Shown: positions 28,945 through 37,925 of the stretch, one piece after another
Numbering within the stretch: the stretch's first letter is position 1
Layout: each line of letters begins with the position of its first letter
Origin: Gallaecimonas mangrovi
Lineage (GTDB): Bacteria; Pseudomonadota; Gammaproteobacteria; Enterobacterales; Gallaecimonadaceae
Length of the DNA stretch: 64,000 bases
Assembly: GCF_003367375.1 (NCBI RefSeq)
Contig: NZ_CP031416.1
Span: 3,417,501 to 3,481,500, forward strand
Direction: 5' to 3'
The notes under the pieces: generated by a model
Database searches by the model: none
What the model was told of the DNA's origin: nothing
Seen by the model: the letters and a program-made list of their open reading frames with translations, nothing else
Program-made: the position numbers and the translations under genes

Positions 28945-31900
28945 TCAGTCTTTCGGCCTACTATTCCAGTCCAACAGCCACTGCTGCAAGTCAGGCTGTT
29001 TCATTGGCCGGGCGTAGTAATAGCCTTGCACTCGGTAACAGCCTAAGGCTAAACATAAATCCAGTTGCTCTTCGGTTTCCACGCCTTCGGCCACCACTTT
29101 TAAACTGAGGTTACGGGCAAGATCGACCACAGACCGCACAATAGCAGCATCCGCTTCGCTACGGGTTAAATCGTGTACGAAGGATTTATCGACCTTAAGC
29201 TCGTTAACAGCGAACTGCTTAAGGTAAGCCAAAGAAGAGTAGCCAGTGCCAAAGTCATCGACAGCGATGGATACGCCCAGTTTACGCAGCGCTGCCAAAT
29301 GTTCGCGAGCCGTGCCCACTTCGCGCATTAACGTTGACTCGGTTATCTCAAGGCACAACAGGCCAGGGTTGAGGCCACTTTCTTCCAACAATTGCTGCAC
29401 CTGTGCCACAAAATTATGCTGCCGGAAATGGGCGGCCGAGATATTGGCATTCAGGGTAAGGGGCTTTCTAAGCTGGGCATTGATCTCTTGAATACCGTGC
29501 AACGACTTTCTCAGCACCTGTTCGTCCAATGCCGCAATAAGGCCACAATTTTCAGCCACTTTAATAAAGGTATCGGGATTGACCAGGCCATCTTTCGGGT
29601 GCTGCCAACGCACCAGCGCCTCAACAGCCATCACCAGTTCCCCTTCCAGCACATCCACTTGTGGCTGGTACACCACAAAGAATTCATCTCTTTCTAAACC
29701 AAGCCGCAGGTCTGATTCGAGCTGAATAAGGCGCATTGCTTCAACATTGCGTTCATGGCTATAGAACTGCATGTTGTTGCGGCCTTCTTCCTTGGCGTGA
29801 TACATCGCCATATCGGCGTTACGCAGCAGCGCTTCAGGCAGGTTGCCATCATCAGGGTAAAGACTGACACCAATGGAGGTAGAGAGATAAAATTGCCGGC
29901 CATACACATCAAAGGGCGTGGCAAGGGCTTCTAATAGCGCCTCACAAACCGGCACAATCTCGGTGGGCCCACTGATGTTTTGGATGATAACCACAAACTC
30001 ATCGCCACCTAAGCGGGCGACAGTGTCTTTATCGCCCACCACGCCTTGCAGGCGGCTGGCCGCTTCCACCAGCAGCCCATCCCCCACCCGGTGACCGTAG
30101 GTATCGTTAACGGTTTTAAAGCGGTCTAGATCCATAAACAGCAGTGCCAGCGAACGGTCAGTGCTTTGAGCATTTTCAATGGCTTGAGAAAGGCGCTTGA
30201 TAAACATGCCGCGGTTAGGCAGGCCGGTCAGCACGTCATAATTAGCAAGACGCCGTAACTCAAACTCGGCCGCCTTGCGTTCGGTCATATCAGAGAAAAC
30301 CACCACGAAATGGCCACCCGATGACAGGCTGTCGTCCATTTGCGAGATATTGAGCCACAACGCACAGAGGCTGCCATCACGGCGGCGCAGACTACACTCG
30401 CCGGTCCAGGCCCCTTGCTCGGCAACATCGCGCCAAAGTTCGGTATCTAAAAACTCCGGTGGCAGTAAAACGTCTAACGGCTTGTCTTGTAAATATTGGC
30501 GATCGAACCCCGATATGCGCTCGACAGCGGGGTTAACCGAAAGCACACATTTGTCGCGACTTAAAATCAGCACCCCTTCGGCGGTATTTTCAAAGGCTCT
30601 GGCGTAAAGGTTAATCTCACCTTCCAGCTGCTTACGCTCGGTGATGTCTTGAAAGATGCCAGAAACTCGCTTGGCATTGCCCTTGATGTCGCTATCAACG
30701 ATACGGCCAACAGCGTGGATCCACCGCCACTGATCGCCAATTAAAATACGATGCTCTACGTCATAGCGGGGGTAATTGCCTGCCAAATGCGCCTGCCATA
30801 CAGCGCCCACCCGTTCTAACTCCTCAGGGTGAATAGGCAATTTGGCCATCGGAATATTGTGCTGGCGGGCAACGCTACTTTGCTCACCATCAGAAAGCGA
30901 AACGGTAAAAAGATTGTTTTCGACCTGCCAAGTCCAAGTGTTGACGTTAGCGCCAAACATAGCCAAACGCAGTTGGTGTTCCGACTCGGCAACGCGGTCG
31001 TAGGCTTGTTGCAACTGTTGCCTTTGGCGCCGACGCTGATAGCCAAACATTGCGGCCAGCAGTAGTACCAAAAGCCCAACACCGGCAAAAAAGAAGTAGC
31101 TGCGATACCATGGCAGGGCTACATCAAACCGCAACAATTCAGGGTGTTCACGCCAACGCCCCTGCTCAAGATACCAAATCGTAAACTGATGCTTGCCTTG
31201 ACCAAGGTTGCCAAAAACGATGGGCGACTCTGAATACAAATCAACCAGCTGGCTTTGTTCAGACATTTTGTATCGAAAGTGCGGCAGGCGTTTGGAGGCG
31301 TAATTTTGTGAGCCAAGCTGAATCGACAGCAAACTCAAATCAGCTGGAAGTTTAATGCTGTGATGCGTGGTATCCCAAAACCGTTTAGTGCCTTTTGGGG
31401 TAGTTGCCTCAACGTACACCACGCCATTGTCTTCACTTTGTAAACGGTGCTTGAGGCTGTCTCTTTTAAAAGCCGCGACCCCCGACGCTGTACCTACCCA
31501 AAGGTTGCCTTGAGCATCAATAACGCCGGCCCCTTCATTAAGCTCATCGTCTGGCAGGCCATCTTCTTCAAAGTAGCTGTCCACTTTAACCGGTGACTGG
31601 TCAAGTTTTACTCGCACCACTAAATCTTGCATGCCGATATAAAGGCGCTGATTTTTTTGTGCCAGAAAATAAACAGACCGGTTAGGCAGATCCCATGCCT
31701 GACTTAACGAGCGCCACTGCGGCTTATCTTGCTGCCAGTCCAGGCGCCAAACGCCCTCTTTGCTAAATCCCACCAGTAAGCTGCCATCGGGCATCGGCTC
31801 AATAGCGTTAACGCGATAACCCGGCATATTGGATAGTGAATGCCACTGGTCATTGTCGAGATACAACAAGCCCGCCGCACCAGCAGCCCAGAGTCGCTGT

Positions 31901-33300
31901 CCTTGCTTGGCAAACACTTTAATAGAATCTAAAGCCCGGCTTTCGCTATTTTGACGCCACCCTTGCACTTCTTTGCCGTTGAAGCGGACTAAGCCGTCTG
32001 ATTCACCGATAAACAGGTTATTGCCATCGGCGTAAAGCCCAAGGCAAGTGCGGCTATCCCATGAGGTAGCAGCTAAAGGCTTGGTAAAGTGCTGACTTTT
32101 GATATCGAAAAGATAGAGGCCATTTATACCGCAAGCGGCCAACTGGCCACGATAAGGCGCCACGGCATAAAAACCGTTATTAAAAGCAGGGTCGCTGGGC
32201 TTGAATAATTGGTGTTGGCCATCTTGCAGCCACTCTAGGCCAGCATCGGTTGCTAGCCAGGTAGCGTCTTGATAACGCGTAATACCCCAAACGATATCGG
32301 AAGCTAAAGCAGGTTTGGTTTGGCGGCTGTAAGCCACAACCGGCGTTGTGGCTTTCGGAATAATAGCCAGTACGCCCTCACCCAAGGTTGCTGCCCATAC
32401 CAAGCCATTACTGTCCACCATGATGTGGCTCAGTCCTTCCACTTCGGTCTGGTCGTCTATCAGTTGGTGATAATCCAGAAACTGGCCACTTTTCGGTGAC
32501 CAATATTGCACACCATAGCGGCCAGTGAGGTAGTAGCCACCGGCGCTGTCTTCGGCAATGTCTCTAATAAAACGGCCATTGAGAAAAGGCGTGAACTGCC
32601 ACTTTTGTTGTTGGTAGCTAACCCTGAATAAGCCCTTATCTGAGGTCAACCATAGCTGACCTTGGCGATCAACATAGAGGCTTTTGGGGGTGCCAAAACG
32701 GCTGCCGTCAATGGCATATCGGCTTTGCTCACCGGTGGCCGGATCAAAGGCAATAAGTTGATGCACCGATAATAGATAAAGATGCTGACCGTCGTTGGCC
32801 AAGGCACGCCACTTATCAAGAGTGGTCAGTCGCGAATCAATCTGCACATTACCATCGGCCAAGCGGGCAAGATGCCCTGACCCCAGAGCTAACCACAAGG
32901 TACCTTTAAGCTCTGTACTTTCCTGAACACCACCAGGCGTTAGCTGTGAAGTATGCAGTGTTGAAGCAAGAACCTTTAAACCTTGGCCGGGTGACCACTG
33001 CATCAGTGCATTGCTGGTACCAACAAAAAAGCCATCGCCATATCGTTGTAGCGTGTTAACAGCAAGGTCTACACCTTCGGGAAAGGTGACAGCAAGGGCT
33101 TTACTTTGCGTCAGGCGAAAGAGGCCATCTGAGGTACCCACCCAGATACTGCCGTCTTTGTTCTCCAGCAGCGCATTAACCCAGTCGTTTGGTAAACCTT
33201 CCTGGGCCGTCCACTGGCGTATCAGAATATCGTTGGTCGCAGCAGTCGCTGTGGTAGCAAAAAGCCCAACCAGCACTGCCCCGATCAGCCATCGCCACAT
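28945..33300 (-). CDS. propeller-Y_Y_Y-PAS-GGDEF-EAL signalling protein
   Basis: 1451 residues. A signal peptide (about 1-20) leads to two-component-regulator propeller repeats over about 25-640 (WTAQEGLPNDWVNALLENKD, IWVGTSDGLFRL, LWVGTASGVAAF). A Y_Y_Y domain follows at about 660-730 and a membrane helix at about 733-757. The cytoplasmic part has two PAS/PAC units (about 790-1015), a GGDEF domain (DVLTGLPNRG near 1020, GGDEF near 1098) and an EAL domain (EALVRW near 1228, DDFGTGYSSL near 1348). Both active-site motifs are intact. No RxxD inhibitory site precedes GGDEF. It probably makes or degrades c-di-GMP in response to a periplasmic, perhaps glycan-related, signal; the balance cannot be read from the sequence. 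Confidence 0.92.
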   Translation of the reverse strand: MWRWLIGAVLVGLFATTATAATNDILIRQWTAQEGLPNDWVNALLENKDGSIWVGTSDGLFRLTQSKALAVTFPEGVDLAVNTLQRYGDGFFVGTSNALMQWSPGQGLKVLASTLHTSQLTPGGVQESTELKGTLWLALGSGHLARLADGNVQIDSRLTTLDKWRALANDGQHLYLLSVHQLIAFDPATGEQSRYAIDGSRFGTPKSLYVDRQGQLWLTSDKGLFRVSYQQQKWQFTPFLNGRFIRDIAEDSAGGYYLTGRYGVQYWSPKSGQFLDYHQLIDDQTEVEGLSHIMVDSNGLVWAATLGEGVLAIIPKATTPVVAYSRQTKPALASDIVWGITRYQDATWLATDAGLEWLQDGQHQLFKPSDPAFNNGFYAVAPYRGQLAACGINGLYLFDIKSQHFTKPLAATSWDSRTCLGLYADGNNLFIGESDGLVRFNGKEVQGWRQNSESRALDSIKVFAKQGQRLWAAGAAGLLYLDNDQWHSLSNMPGYRVNAIEPMPDGSLLVGFSKEGVWRLDWQQDKPQWRSLSQAWDLPNRSVYFLAQKNQRLYIGMQDLVVRVKLDQSPVKVDSYFEEDGLPDDELNEGAGVIDAQGNLWVGTASGVAAFKRDSLKHRLQSEDNGVVYVEATTPKGTKRFWDTTHHSIKLPADLSLLSIQLGSQNYASKRLPHFRYKMSEQSQLVDLYSESPIVFGNLGQGKHQFTIWYLEQGRWREHPELLRFDVALPWYRSYFFFAGVGLLVLLLAAMFGYQRRRQRQQLQQAYDRVAESEHQLRLAMFGANVNTWTWQVENNLFTVSLSDGEQSSVARQHNIPMAKLPIHPEELERVGAVWQAHLAGNYPRYDVEHRILIGDQWRWIHAVGRIVDSDIKGNAKRVSGIFQDITERKQLEGEINLYARAFENTAEGVLILSRDKCVLSVNPAVERISGFDRQYLQDKPLDVLLPPEFLDTELWRDVAEQGAWTGECSLRRRDGSLCALWLNISQMDDSLSSGGHFVVVFSDMTERKAAEFELRRLANYDVLTGLPNRGMFIKRLSQAIENAQSTDRSLALLFMDLDRFKTVNDTYGHRVGDGLLVEAASRLQGVVGDKDTVARLGGDEFVVIIQNISGPTEIVPVCEALLEALATPFDVYGRQFYLSTSIGVSLYPDDGNLPEALLRNADMAMYHAKEEGRNNMQFYSHERNVEAMRLIQLESDLRLGLERDEFFVVYQPQVDVLEGELVMAVEALVRWQHPKDGLVNPDTFIKVAENCGLIAALDEQVLRKSLHGIQEINAQLRKPLTLNANISAAHFRQHNFVAQVQQLLEESGLNPGLLCLEITESTLMREVGTAREHLAALRKLGVSIAVDDFGTGYSSLAYLKQFAVNELKVDKSFVHDLTRSEADAAIVRSVVDLARNLSLKVVAEGVETEEQLDLCLALGCYRVQGYYYARPMKQPDLQQWLLDWNSRPKD

Positions 33301-33750
33301 TGTTTAGGCCCCGGGGGGTTGAAGTTGAAGTAAGTCTATCATTTTTTTCGAATATACCGCACTCGGCAACATAACATTGTCGATATTGTGGTCACAAAAC
33401 GCTGACATTAGAAACGCCATCTTGGCCGAGCCTTGGCTTTAAAAGGCGGCTTTGGCAAACCAGATCCCAAGCGCACTTAATCCCTAACAAGGCTGGTGTA
33501 AGCGTCTTTTTTACCAATCATGGCAAAAGTCGGCGTTTTTTCACAGCTAACAGCACCCAAAGCCCAGGCTGTTACTTATGTAAAAGTAGCCACAACGGGG
33601 AAATAAAGAAGACAAGCGAGCAGATGAAAACCAGACAAGGCGGGAGATAATTCAGAATAAAGGCAAAGTCACTAGCGACTTTTAGAGGTAAGGCACAGTC
33701 TATTGCCAAAAGAGATTGCCCAACACCGGCTTCGCATTGGGCTGATTTGG
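33301..33750. other. 450-base intergenic region, no gene recognised
   Basis: This stretch lies between two minus-strand genes. It contains no frame with coding character. On the minus strand GCCCAA (33737-33742) and TTGGGC (33718-33723) could pair around a 13-base loop, followed by TCTCTTTT, giving a weak candidate terminator for the DUF535 gene. The part near 33300 should hold the promoter of the GGDEF/EAL gene, but I cannot place it. Confidence 0.5.
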
Positions 33751-34680
33751 CTACGGTAATGTATTTTGAAACTGCGTTAAGCTGCGCTGGCAACAAAGCG
33801 CGGTTTCATCCAACCACTGGTAGCGTTTTCGATATTGACTGCGCTTTTTGCTGGCAATATCGCTCATTTCTTTACGCGGCAGTGCCAGGGGTAATAACCA
33901 CGTTAACTCGTCAACAGCGTGCCCTCCGCACTCATGCCAGAGGCCGTTATAGTCCGTTTTTAGTTTGTTTTTCCGCTTATAGCGCTGGCTGGCAAAAATA
34001 TGCCCCTGGTTTGAAACCGCTTTAATAAAGCCACATTGCCAATGGCGGGCAACAACACCTAATAGCTCAACCATCAAGGCCTTGGGACGCATGCCAAAAA
34101 AATGGTGGGTAAACTGGCGAATATAATCTTCATCCAATACGCTTTGCCGCCCTGGCCCTTGCATGCAACCAACAAGCAGCCCCTTTTGCCCCTGCGGGTT
34201 TTGAGTCAGCGAAAAGGTAATGGAATAAAAGCGCTGGCCATCGGCCTCTAAAACTAAGGTTATTTCCCCTTCTCGCTGGAACTGCGGCATGTATGCCAGC
34301 CGAATAAAAACATCCTCGCCTTTAGGCCCTTCAAATCGAGCCAAGTCGACACCGTGACGCAAAAAAACGGATAAGGCTTTTTGATCCCAATGCTGCGTTA
34401 ACAGCCAATAATGACGGGCGAGCAGGGTATAACGCTCCGTTGGCGTCAGCCCCGCTATCAAATAGGGTTTAAAGGTCTTCTCAACCGCTCTTGCGTGCCG
34501 GCGCAATACTGGCTGCAAGCTGGGGGGACTAAACAGCGCCAGGGTGTAACGATAAGCACTGCCGTGAAGCAGGCTTCGCCCCAGAAACAGCAGGCGTTTT
34601 TTGACAGCGTGTAAGCTGTCACCGGGGTAAATCTTGGCCGCCATATGCCGACGGCTAGGGAAATAAGGCGCGAACTGCAT
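33751..34680 (-). CDS. DUF535 (VirK/YbjX-like) protein
   Basis: 309 residues from the ATG at 34680; the frame opens four codons earlier at a TTG. It is a cytoplasmic protein rich in basic residues. The VirK/YbjX family core is visible: LARFEGPKGEDVFIRLAYMP, EGEITLVLEADGQRFYSITF, GCMQGPGRQ and a C-terminal YNGLWHECGG. Family members in enteric pathogens affect envelope properties and antimicrobial-peptide resistance, but no biochemical activity is known. It is a single-gene unit diverging from purE. Confidence 0.82.
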   Translation of the reverse strand: MQFAPYFPSRRHMAAKIYPGDSLHAVKKRLLFLGRSLLHGSAYRYTLALFSPPSLQPVLRRHARAVEKTFKPYLIAGLTPTERYTLLARHYWLLTQHWDQKALSVFLRHGVDLARFEGPKGEDVFIRLAYMPQFQREGEITLVLEADGQRFYSITFSLTQNPQGQKGLLVGCMQGPGRQSVLDEDYIRQFTHHFFGMRPKALMVELLGVVARHWQCGFIKAVSNQGHIFASQRYKRKNKLKTDYNGLWHECGGHAVDELTWLLPLALPRKEMSDIASKKRSQYRKRYQWLDETALCCQRSLTQFQNTLP

Positions 34681-34813
34681 ACCCACACTCAAAGTTAAAC
34701 TTTTAACGAAGTTTTATTTCGCTATAAATTTAATTTGTGACAGTAAAACGGAGCCTGAACAGAGATCAGGTCACGCGTACCAATGGAGGGAAGCACTTCG
34801 CCTCATCTCCGGG

Positions 34814-34841
34814 TATAATGCCGGCCCGCAACCGTTTTCCA
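34814..34841 (+). promoter_or_regulatory. purEK promoter -10 with PurR operator
   Basis: TATAAT at 34814-34819 is a perfect -10; the -35 is weak. Seven bases on, CCGCAACCGTTTTCCA (34826-34841) matches the PurR consensus ANGCAANCGNTTNCNT at 9 of 11 fixed positions. A site just after the -10 would cover the transcription start and fits repression by PurR with hypoxanthine or guanine, as known for purEK in E. coli. Confidence 0.75.
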
Positions 34842-34865
34842 TGGCTAGAAACTGCTGGAGATCCT

Positions 34866-35354
34866 ATGAAAGTCGCTATCGTGATGGGCTCGCGCTCAGA
34901 CTGGGAAACCATGAAAGGTGCCTCAGATATGCTGGACCGTTTGGGTGTGCCTCACCATGTTGAAGTGGTATCTGCCCACCGTACCCCGGAAAAACTGGTG
35001 GATTTCGCGAAGAGCGCCAAAGATAAGGGTTTCGAGGTGATCATTGGCGGCGCCGGTGGTGCAGCCCACCTCCCCGGCATGATTGCTTCCATGACACCGC
35101 TACCGGTATTAGGCGTGCCAGTGCAAAGCAAGGCGTTAAAGGGCTTAGATAGCCTGCTGTCTATTGTGCAAATGCCAAAAGGCGTTGCCGTTGGCACCCT
35201 TGCTATTGGCGCCGCAGGAGCAGCTAACGCCGGGCTTTTAGCCGCGCAAATTGTTGCCCTTCATGACGCCAAGGTCGCCGCTCACCTCGATGATTTTCGT
35301 AAAGAACAAACCGATGCAGTGCTGGCCAATCCCGATCCGAGGAAACCGGCATGA
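34866..35354 (+). CDS. purE: PurE, N5-carboxyaminoimidazole ribonucleotide mutase
   Basis: 162 residues from the ATG at 34866; the upstream frame would run through the PurR operator and promoter. The core [16 protein letters not shown] at the N-terminus, the active-site SAHRTPEKL (His-Arg) near 44 and [15 protein letters not shown] are class I PurE signatures. It converts N5-CAIR to CAIR in purine synthesis. The stop overlaps the purK ATG by 4 bases. Confidence 0.96.
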   Translation: MKVAIVMGSRSDWETMKGASDMLDRLGVPHHVEVVSAHRTPEKLVDFAKSAKDKGFEVIIGGAGGAAHLPGMIASMTPLPVLGVPVQSKALKGLDSLLSIVQMPKGVAVGTLAIGAAGAANAGLLAAQIVALHDAKVAAHLDDFRKEQTDAVLANPDPRKPA

Positions 35355-36313
35355 AAGGCTTAGTGATTGGCGCGGGGCAACTGGGCGCCATGATGGGCGA
35401 AGTGGCCTGGCGATTAGGTATTGAGCTTTGGCGTTATTGCCCCGATACCAAGCGTTATTTTTTCGGCACCGAAATGGATGCCCGCGGCGATACCGGCCCC
35501 AGCGATTTTGATTGGGTAACGGCTGAGCGTGAGCTGCTGCCGCAAACACCTTTTCATGGCGAGCTGCTCAATCTGTCGACCTACCAACTGGTTAGCGATC
35601 GCCTGCCGCAGAAAAAGCTCTACGACCAACTAGGCCTACCCACTGCGCCTTGGGGTGAGCTAGAAACAGGCGCCCTAGCCGACAGCCTGCTTACCAATAT
35701 CGCCAATAAACTGGTGGTTAAAGCCCGCCAAGGCGGCTATGACGGTAAAGGCCAGTGGCGGGTGAGCGAACCTGGCTTTGTTAGCGAAACGGACTGCATC
35801 GCCGAAGCAATGATCCCTTTTCAGCGCGAGGTTTCTATTGTTGGCGTGCGCGGCAAAGACGGTGCCAAGCTCTTTTATCCGGTCGTTGAAAACGTTCATA
35901 AAGACGGCATTTTGGTCGAAACCCTGGCCCCCGCGCCTGACGCGGCTAAATGGCAAGTAGAGGCAGAGCGTATTCTTGGCACGTTGATGGACCACCTTAA
36001 TTATGTTGGGGTGATGGCGGTTGAGCTTTTTGACTGCGGCGACAAACTGCTTATTAACGAAATGGCGCCACGGGTACATAACTCTGGGCACTGGAGCCAA
36101 GATGGCGCCAATGTCTGCCAGTTCGAGCTGCATCTGCGCGCGGTGGCGGGCCTGCCGTTGCCCGAAAAGCTCAGCTGGGTTGCCACCCGCATGGATAACC
36201 TGATTGGTGTCGAGCTCGACTATCAGTGGCTAAGCGGCACTGGCAAGGTGCATTGGTACAACAAAACCCCAAGGCCCGGCCGCAAGGTAGGCCATATCAA
36301 CACCTTGCTGTAA
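35351..36313 (+). CDS. purK: PurK, N5-carboxyaminoimidazole ribonucleotide synthase
   Basis: 320 residues, somewhat shorter than E. coli PurK (355). ATP-grasp fold: the N-terminal [15 protein letters not shown], the ATP-binding [17 protein letters not shown] near 120, then [16 protein letters not shown] and [15 protein letters not shown] near 235. It uses ATP and bicarbonate to make N5-CAIR, the substrate of PurE. The shortening is mostly in the early domain (after residue 20) and the C-terminus, and all catalytic blocks are present. Confidence 0.95.
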   Translation: MKGLVIGAGQLGAMMGEVAWRLGIELWRYCPDTKRYFFGTEMDARGDTGPSDFDWVTAERELLPQTPFHGELLNLSTYQLVSDRLPQKKLYDQLGLPTAPWGELETGALADSLLTNIANKLVVKARQGGYDGKGQWRVSEPGFVSETDCIAEAMIPFQREVSIVGVRGKDGAKLFYPVVENVHKDGILVETLAPAPDAAKWQVEAERILGTLMDHLNYVGVMAVELFDCGDKLLINEMAPRVHNSGHWSQDGANVCQFELHLRAVAGLPLPEKLSWVATRMDNLIGVELDYQWLSGTGKVHWYNKTPRPGRKVGHINTLL

Positions 36314-36350
36314 AAAAACGGCTGCCATTCAAATGCGCAGCCGTTTTTTT
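36314..36350 (+). terminator. intrinsic terminator after purK
   Basis: AAAAACGGCTGC ... GCAGCCGTTTTTTT, starting at the purK stop. Confidence 0.88.
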
Positions 36351-36366
36351 ACATTGCACGAATAAT

Positions 36367-36394
36367 AAAAAAGCCGCCCTTGGGCGGCTTTTTT
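36367..36394 (-). terminator. intrinsic terminator after lpdA
   Basis: AAAAAAGCCGCCC-TT-GGGCGGCTTTTTT; symmetric and 14 bases past the lpdA stop. Confidence 0.9.
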
Positions 36395-36408
36395 CATTAA
36401 CAGAAAGC

Positions 36409-37833
36409 TTATTTTTTCTTCTTGGCTTTGGCGTTCGGCAGGTCAGTAATAGAACCTTCGTACACTTCAGCGGCTAAGCCCACAGACTCATGCAGCGTCG
36501 GGTGAGCATGAATGGTCAGCGCCAAGTCTTCGGCATCGCAACCCATTTCAACTGCCAGACCGATTTCGCCCAGCAATTCACCGGCATTGCCACCAACGGT
36601 AGCGCCACCAATGATGCGATGGGTTTTCTTATCGAAAATCAGCTTGGTCATACCGTCTGAGGTATCGGAGGCGATGGCGCGGCCAGATGCTGCCCACGGG
36701 AAGTTGGCCACTTCGTACTCGATGCCTTTTTCTTTGGCTTCTTTTTCGGTCAAACCAACCCAAGCCAGTTCCGGATCGGTGTAGGCGATGGATGGGATGA
36801 CTTTCGGGTCAAAGAAGTGTTTGAGGCCGGAAGCCACTTCGGCAGCAACATGACCTTCGTGCACACCTTTGTGCGCCAGCATCGGCTGACCAACGATATC
36901 GCCGATAGCGAAGATGTGCGGCACGTTAGTGCGCATTTGCTTGTCGGTGGCGATAAAGCCGCGCTCATCAACGTTAACGCCCGCTTTGTCGGCATCAATC
37001 AGCTTACCGTTAGGGGTACGGCCAATGGCAACCAACACGGCGTCGTAACGAACCGGCTCAGCCGGGGCATTCTTGCCTTCCATGGTCACGTAGATACCGT
37101 CTTCTTTGGCTTCTACAGCGGTAACCTTGGTTTCCAGCATCAGGTTCATTTTTTTGCTGATGCGCTTGGTGAAGATCTTAACGACGTCTTTGTCGGCAGC
37201 CGGTACCAGCTGGTCGAACATTTCAACGACGTCAATTTCTGCACCCAGGGCTTTATAAACGGTACCCATTTCCAGGCCGATAATACCGCCACCCATAACC
37301 AGCATTTTCTTGGGTACAAAACGCAGTTGCAGGGCACCGGTGCTGTCCCAAATACGGTCGTCTTCAGGAATAAACGGCAGGCTGATAGGACGAGAGCCGG
37401 CAGCAATAATCGCTTGGTCGAAGTTCACCACAGTTTTACCGTCGTCACCTTCTACTTCAATGCTGTTAGGGCCGGTGAATTTACCGTAACCGTTAACCAC
37501 TTTGACTTTACGCATCTTGGCCATGCCGCCAAGACCGCCGGTCAGCTGACCGATAACCTTGTCTTTGTGAGCACGCAGTTTGTCCAGGTCCACTTCCGGC
37601 TTACTGAAACTTACGCCGTGGCTTTCCATGGTGCTGGCTTCGTCAATCACCTTGGCAACGTGCAGCAGGGCTTTAGAAGGAATACAGCCCACGTTCAAAC
37701 AAACACCACCGAGGGTGCTGTAACGCTCGATGATCACGGTTTCCAAACCGAGATCAGCGGCACGGAAGGCCGCGGAATAACCCGCAGGACCTGAACCCAG
37801 CACAACCAGTTGTGCCTTGATTTCGTTGCTCAT
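36409..37833 (-). CDS. lpdA: LpdA, dihydrolipoamide dehydrogenase (E3)
   Basis: 474 residues. The FAD-binding N-terminus VVLGSGPAGYSAAFRAADLG precedes the redox-active disulfide in GGVCLNVGCIPSK (near 42-47). The NAD-binding GGGIIGLEMGTVYKALGAE lies near 183 and the C-terminal catalytic HAHPTLHES near 444. It reoxidises lipoamide for pyruvate and 2-oxoglutarate dehydrogenases. A terminator lies between aceF and lpdA, so lpdA is probably transcribed partly from its own promoter, as in E. coli, where E3 also serves other complexes. Confidence 0.97.
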   Translation of the reverse strand: MSNEIKAQLVVLGSGPAGYSAAFRAADLGLETVIIERYSTLGGVCLNVGCIPSKALLHVAKVIDEASTMESHGVSFSKPEVDLDKLRAHKDKVIGQLTGGLGGMAKMRKVKVVNGYGKFTGPNSIEVEGDDGKTVVNFDQAIIAAGSRPISLPFIPEDDRIWDSTGALQLRFVPKKMLVMGGGIIGLEMGTVYKALGAEIDVVEMFDQLVPAADKDVVKIFTKRISKKMNLMLETKVTAVEAKEDGIYVTMEGKNAPAEPVRYDAVLVAIGRTPNGKLIDADKAGVNVDERGFIATDKQMRTNVPHIFAIGDIVGQPMLAHKGVHEGHVAAEVASGLKHFFDPKVIPSIAYTDPELAWVGLTEKEAKEKGIEYEVANFPWAASGRAIASDTSDGMTKLIFDKKTHRIIGGATVGGNAGELLGEIGLAVEMGCDAEDLALTIHAHPTLHESVGLAAEVYEGSITDLPNAKAKKKK

Positions 37834-37894
37834 TATCTACCTCATTATTCTTTGCGCGGCGCCACTTATGTAGGGCCCCGCCAGTGTAACGCTA

Positions 37895-37921
37895 TAAAAA
37901 CGAGGGGGCAAAGCCCCCTCG
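37895..37921 (-). terminator. intrinsic terminator between aceF and lpdA
   Basis: On the minus strand CGAGGGGGC-TTT-GCCCCCTCG is followed by TTTTTATAG, just after the aceF stop. Confidence 0.85.
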
Positions 37922-37925
37922 ATGT

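Noticed and set aside
33572-33796. 74-codon minus-strand frame with a hydrophobic C-terminus
   Set aside because: It starts inside the DUF535 gene, has no ribosome-binding site, and the hydrophobic tail is probably chance in AT-rich intergenic DNA.
36817-37794. 325-codon frame opposite lpdA
   Set aside because: Antisense shadow of a clear dihydrolipoamide dehydrogenase; low-complexity, His/Asn-rich translation.
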